A stretch of DNA of 64,000 nt. Origin: Bradyrhizobium lupini (GTDB lineage: Bacteria > Pseudomonadota > Alphaproteobacteria > Rhizobiales > Xanthobacteraceae). The notes beneath the pieces are model-generated. The model was given only the letters and a program-made list of their open reading frames with translations. It ran no database searches and was not told the origin of the DNA. Shown here in pieces: positions 61,000 through 64,000 of this stretch. The first letter of the stretch is position 1; the number at the start of each line of letters is the position of its first letter. The DNA is taken from contig NZ_CP162553.1 in assembly GCF_040939785.1 (NCBI RefSeq), positions 6,033,001-6,097,000 on the forward strand, written 5' to 3'. Both the position numbers and the translations under genes were made by a program.

Positions 61000-61156
61000 G
61001 AGGCGCCCCAGAGGGAAAGGGGTAGCGTAGCCCGGTTTTGCCGGCTGGGGATTCAGGCATGTTAAGCTTCCGGGAAAAATGCAGTCGAAGGTATGAGGGA
61101 GCCAAGAGTGTCGGGGGCGAGTGTGATTGCGGCTCCGGTCGGTTCTTGCCGGCGGA

Positions 61157-62584
61157 CTATCTGGTTCTCTTGCTGGAGATATCATCGGCTTCGAAGCCAA
61201 CGCGCTGCATCAGACTAGAAAGCGGTATCAACCCGAACGCCATCATCCCAGCAGAGACTGCGAAAAAGTTCAGGTCGAGACTCGCATTCCAGCGTAGCAG
61301 CAGATAACCGCCCGCAGCAGCGATCAGCGCGCGGGTCAGAGCTCCGAGCAGCGAAGGCGCGAGCCGCCGGGTGGCTTGGCCTACACAGTACAGCACAAAG
61401 CCGAGACCGAAGAACCCAAAGAAGGGGCCGACATCGTGCAGGTACTGCACGCCCGCCTGGATGGTCCCGGGGTCGTCGTTGAAAAGGCCGATCCATTGGC
61501 GCGCTAACAGCGCGCCGACGAGTCCTATTGTGGCGGTCACCGCAGCGCCTATAACCGCGCCCGTCCAGGCGGCGCGCCGCGCACGCTCGATCAGTCCGGC
61601 GCCAAGGCTGGCGCTGACTACCATGCCGACCGGGCCGCCCACACCGTAGGAGATCGGCACAAGCAGGAACTCTAGACGTGAGGCTGAGCCATACCCTGCC
61701 AAAGCAGCGATACCATGGGAGCCGACGTAAGCGGTCACAAGCGTCAGCGTTACATTGGTGCTCGCCGCGATGATGGCAGAGACGCCGCCGATCTTGAGGA
61801 TCGTCAAGGCAGGCGCGAGCGCCAGGCGCGGTGGGGTTGGCGAAGGCCGCAACAAGCCCATATGGCCCCACAGGTAGATTGCGTAGGCAAGTGTTCCGAG
61901 AGCGTAGTTGATCAACAGTGCGACGCCGCCGCCGATTGGGCCAAGCGCGGGAATGCCGAAGCCGCCGAAAATCAGAAGCGGTGATAGCGGCACCAGCAGC
62001 GTTGCGCCTGAGCACACTACAATGACCGGCACTCGCAAGTTTCCGGTGCCGCGCACCGCCGCCATCAGCAAGTTGAATGTCCAGATCAGCGTCGCTCCGC
62101 CAAAGACCACCGTCGAATATTGCAGGGAGATCTGTAGCGAAGCGCCATGCCCGCCCATCGCACGATAGATCAAGGGCCCCAGCCCATACATGAATGCGGT
62201 GGTTGCCAATCCAAGCGGCAGCGCCAACCCGATCGCGTACCAAGGGTAGGAGCTTGCCTCGGCGAATTCGCCGCGTCCTAGCGCCCGCGCCACCGAAGTG
62301 ACGATACCACCGCCTGTCGCACCCTGGGAGATCGCTACGGTAAGCGCGAGCAGCGGGAAGACCAGCGTCACTCCGGCGAGAGCGTCGAGCCCGAGCTTTG
62401 CGATGAAGTAAACCTCGAGAAGTCCCATCAGCACCTGGACGAGCATCACGGTCGAATTCGGGACCGCCAAGCGGAGGATCGTCAAGGCGACCGGATGGCC
62501 TAGCAGCGCGTCAAGTCGGTCATCGCGCAGCGCCATGCGCGCCGTGTGCGGCTTTGAATCGGCGATATTCGCGGGTCCGTTCAC
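61157..62584 (-). CDS. MATE-family efflux transporter
   Basis: A 475-residue polytopic protein with twelve predicted helices in two homologous halves, e.g. VLMGLLEVYFIAKLGLDALAG in the first half and GVGGPVGMVVSASLGAG in the second. Multidrug and toxin extrusion proteins export cationic compounds by Na or H antiport. A GTG at 62584 was chosen because AGAGGAAGTG precedes it. It is divergent from a LysR regulator, which suggests control by that protein. Confidence 0.88.
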   Translation of the reverse strand: MNGPANIADSKPHTARMALRDDRLDALLGHPVALTILRLAVPNSTVMLVQVLMGLLEVYFIAKLGLDALAGVTLVFPLLALTVAISQGATGGGIVTSVARALGRGEFAEASSYPWYAIGLALPLGLATTAFMYGLGPLIYRAMGGHGASLQISLQYSTVVFGGATLIWTFNLLMAAVRGTGNLRVPVIVVCSGATLLVPLSPLLIFGGFGIPALGPIGGGVALLINYALGTLAYAIYLWGHMGLLRPSPTPPRLALAPALTILKIGGVSAIIAASTNVTLTLVTAYVGSHGIAALAGYGSASRLEFLLVPISYGVGGPVGMVVSASLGAGLIERARRAAWTGAVIGAAVTATIGLVGALLARQWIGLFNDDPGTIQAGVQYLHDVGPFFGFFGLGFVLYCVGQATRRLAPSLLGALTRALIAAAGGYLLLRWNASLDLNFFAVSAGMMAFGLIPLSSLMQRVGFEADDISSKRTR

Positions 62585-62661
62585 GATCACTTCCTCTCGT
62601 TGCGGAGAGCGACATGACCACGGCCGCCGAACGCGGCCCAACCATATGAATTGACACGCTC

Positions 62662-62678
62662 TGTTAGCAAAACTAACA
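62662..62678. promoter_or_regulatory. Palindromic LysR-type operator candidate
   Basis: TGTTAG-CAAAA-CTAACA is a perfect six-base inverted repeat lying between the divergent MATE and LysR genes. It is AT-rich with the T-to-A dyad typical of LysR boxes. It lies 8 bases ahead of the LysR start codon, so autoregulation is possible. Confidence 0.55.
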
Positions 62679-62686
62679 ATCTAAAA

Positions 62687-63580
62687 ATGGTCCGTTTACC
62701 GCCACTCGAAGCCATGCGCGTGTTTGAAGTCGCCGCTCGTCATGGCAGCTATTCCAGAGCGGCTGAAGAACTTCACATCACTCATGGAGCGGTAAGCCAA
62801 AGGATTCGGCAGATCGAAGAGCGGGTCGGGATCAAGCTTTTCGAGCGAATGGGGCACCGAATGGTACCCACGCCGGACGGGCGACGTCTCTATGATCGAG
62901 TTGCGCGCTCGTTAGCCGAACTAACCGGGGCACTCACTTCGCTGAGATCTTCCCCCATGGATGCCGAAGTCACGGTGAGCTTGCTACCGGTGATGGCGGC
63001 CCGCTGGCTGTTGCCGCGCTTGCCCCGATTCAACGAGCATTACCCCCACATCCACGTCAACGTGAAGTCGGATCGGCAACTCGCCAATTTCAAGTCGGAC
63101 AAGGTCGATATCGCGTTACGTCTCGGCACCGGAACCTGGAAGGGGCTTCACGCCATCCGGCTGATGGACGAGGAGATCTTCCCGGTCTGCAGCCCGCGCT
63201 ACAACGGAGGGCAGTTCACGCGAGACCCGTCGGCATTCGTGAATGAGCGGTTGTTAATCGATCCGAACGTCCCCTGGTCGACCTGGTTCAAATCGCTCGG
63301 AGTGCAGATCGACCGGAAGATCGTCGGCAACTCCTTCGCCGATGCGAATCTGCTGATGGAGGCGGCGATCGACGGGCAAGGAATTGCGCTCGCGCGCCGC
63401 TCGGTCACTCGCGCCGATCTGCTCAACGGCAAATTGGTCCGGTTGTCCGACCATAACTGCCGCCTGCCATTATCGCACTTCCTCGTTCATCCGCCGTTGC
63501 TAGAGAGCAATGCGCCGGCGATGGCGTTCCGTGATTGGATGCTGGCGGAGGCCATGGAAGGCTTGGGCTTGCAGCACTAG
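62687..63580 (+). CDS. LysR-family transcriptional regulator (GcvA-like)
   Basis: A 297-residue regulator. The N-terminal HTH (LEAMRVFEVAARHGSYSRAA, LHITHGAVSQRIRQIEE) is followed by the co-inducer domain (VTVSLLPVMAARWLLPRL, DIALRLGTGTWKGL). ATG 62687 gives the standard start; an in-frame TTG at 62651 would reach into the operator. It is divergent from the MATE gene and probably controls it. Confidence 0.92.
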   Translation: MVRLPPLEAMRVFEVAARHGSYSRAAEELHITHGAVSQRIRQIEERVGIKLFERMGHRMVPTPDGRRLYDRVARSLAELTGALTSLRSSPMDAEVTVSLLPVMAARWLLPRLPRFNEHYPHIHVNVKSDRQLANFKSDKVDIALRLGTGTWKGLHAIRLMDEEIFPVCSPRYNGGQFTRDPSAFVNERLLIDPNVPWSTWFKSLGVQIDRKIVGNSFADANLLMEAAIDGQGIALARRSVTRADLLNGKLVRLSDHNCRLPLSHFLVHPPLLESNAPAMAFRDWMLAEAMEGLGLQH

Positions 63581-64000
63581 GTCCGCATTCGCCTCCAAAT
63601 CGGCCGAGATTGACGGCCGAATCGGCCGAACAGGTGGTACACACCGGTGGTCACAAAACTCGGCCGGGCTTTTTAGGAATCCTTGTTTTCCGCGGATTTT
63701 CGCGCATTGGGGGCATCGGGGAGAGATTCCCACTCTCTCCGCCGCCCGAAGCTGTGACACTAGGAGAGGCGTTCCGACCAAACGTGCCCATGCCTTGGTG
63801 GATAGCCACCTGCTAGATCGCGAGCAGACGTCATGGGGTCGTAGACCTCCGGAGCGTCGCAAACGAGCGCCATCGCGGACCACGTGAACAGCCGGAGGCT
63901 GCTCAGAACCCGAAGCCGGGCGTTGGTGTATCGGCAAAATATCGTCCGAGGGCGGCCTGATATGAGCCCTGAAAAGCAGGATTGGTAGCCGCGTCGATGA
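63581..64000. other. Right-hand gene-poor end
   Basis: 420 bases with no supported gene. A weak hairpin (GGAGAGA...TCTCTCC near 63720-63742) and repeated TCGGCCGA motifs at 63600-63640 are visible, with no T tract. A frame may continue outside the window. Confidence 0.35.

Overview
The window is GC-rich chromosomal DNA of an alphaproteobacterium, most likely Bradyrhizobium or a close relative in Nitrobacteraceae. This is inferred from many short conserved 'rhizobial' hypothetical proteins, adenylate cyclase-TolB-TPR proteins, MOSC, DUF6894 and DUF3606 proteins, and promoter-like GGAAC-N16/17-C(G/A)TT signatures of the alphaproteobacterial general stress sigma factor EcfG. No rRNA, tRNA or CRISPR array was seen.

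Layout. 0.3-6.7 kb holds arginase, a SoxCD-type sulfite dehydrogenase pair, an enolase-superfamily enzyme and an NRAMP-family transporter. 7-11 kb is a field of very small genes, many with stress-type promoters or zinc ribbons. 11.0-15.8 kb is a complete recombinase-in-trio (RIT) element with three overlapping tyrosine recombinase genes between 110-bp inverted repeats. It sits exactly between two divergent yedK/SRAP genes, and both have lost Met1 and the catalytic Cys2. 16-40 kb is rich in DNA-repair functions: a FAN1-like VRR-NUC/DEDDh fusion, Ku, a LigD ligase-polymerase, a second ATP-dependent ligase, a PolX-like protein with a ruined polymerase site but an intact PHP domain, a DnaQ-type exonuclease, topoisomerase IB and an RNase HII fragment. 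Interspersed are a PCMT/erythromycin-esterase fusion, stress proteins (YidB, GlsB, 17M-like) and an IS110 remnant that cuts a PIN toxin gene.

41-46 kb has a frameshifted OprB porin, a low-affinity iron permease/DUF1003 pair and a glycosyltransferase. 46.8-52.9 kb is a minus-strand catabolic operon: FadR-type regulator with its own operator, dehydrogenase, amino-acid-type ABC transporter, RpiB and ribokinase. 53.3-57.6 kb is a two-gene operon joining a GMC oxidoreductase fused to a DUF1080 (3-keto-glycoside cleaving) domain with a GH13 glycosidase, overlapping by ATGA. This looks like a compact oxidise-then-cleave sugar system. The right end holds stress and secreted proteins, a 12-copy octamer repeat, and a divergent MATE/LysR pair.

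Decay and duplication are conspicuous. At least five genes carry single-base frameshifts, several at short homopolymers. Degenerate copies of a MOSC gene tail recur at 40.4, 46.3 and 60.2 kb; two of them are followed by the same pair of small minus-strand genes. Part of this may be assembly error. The RIT/yedK architecture and the shared module are real structure.
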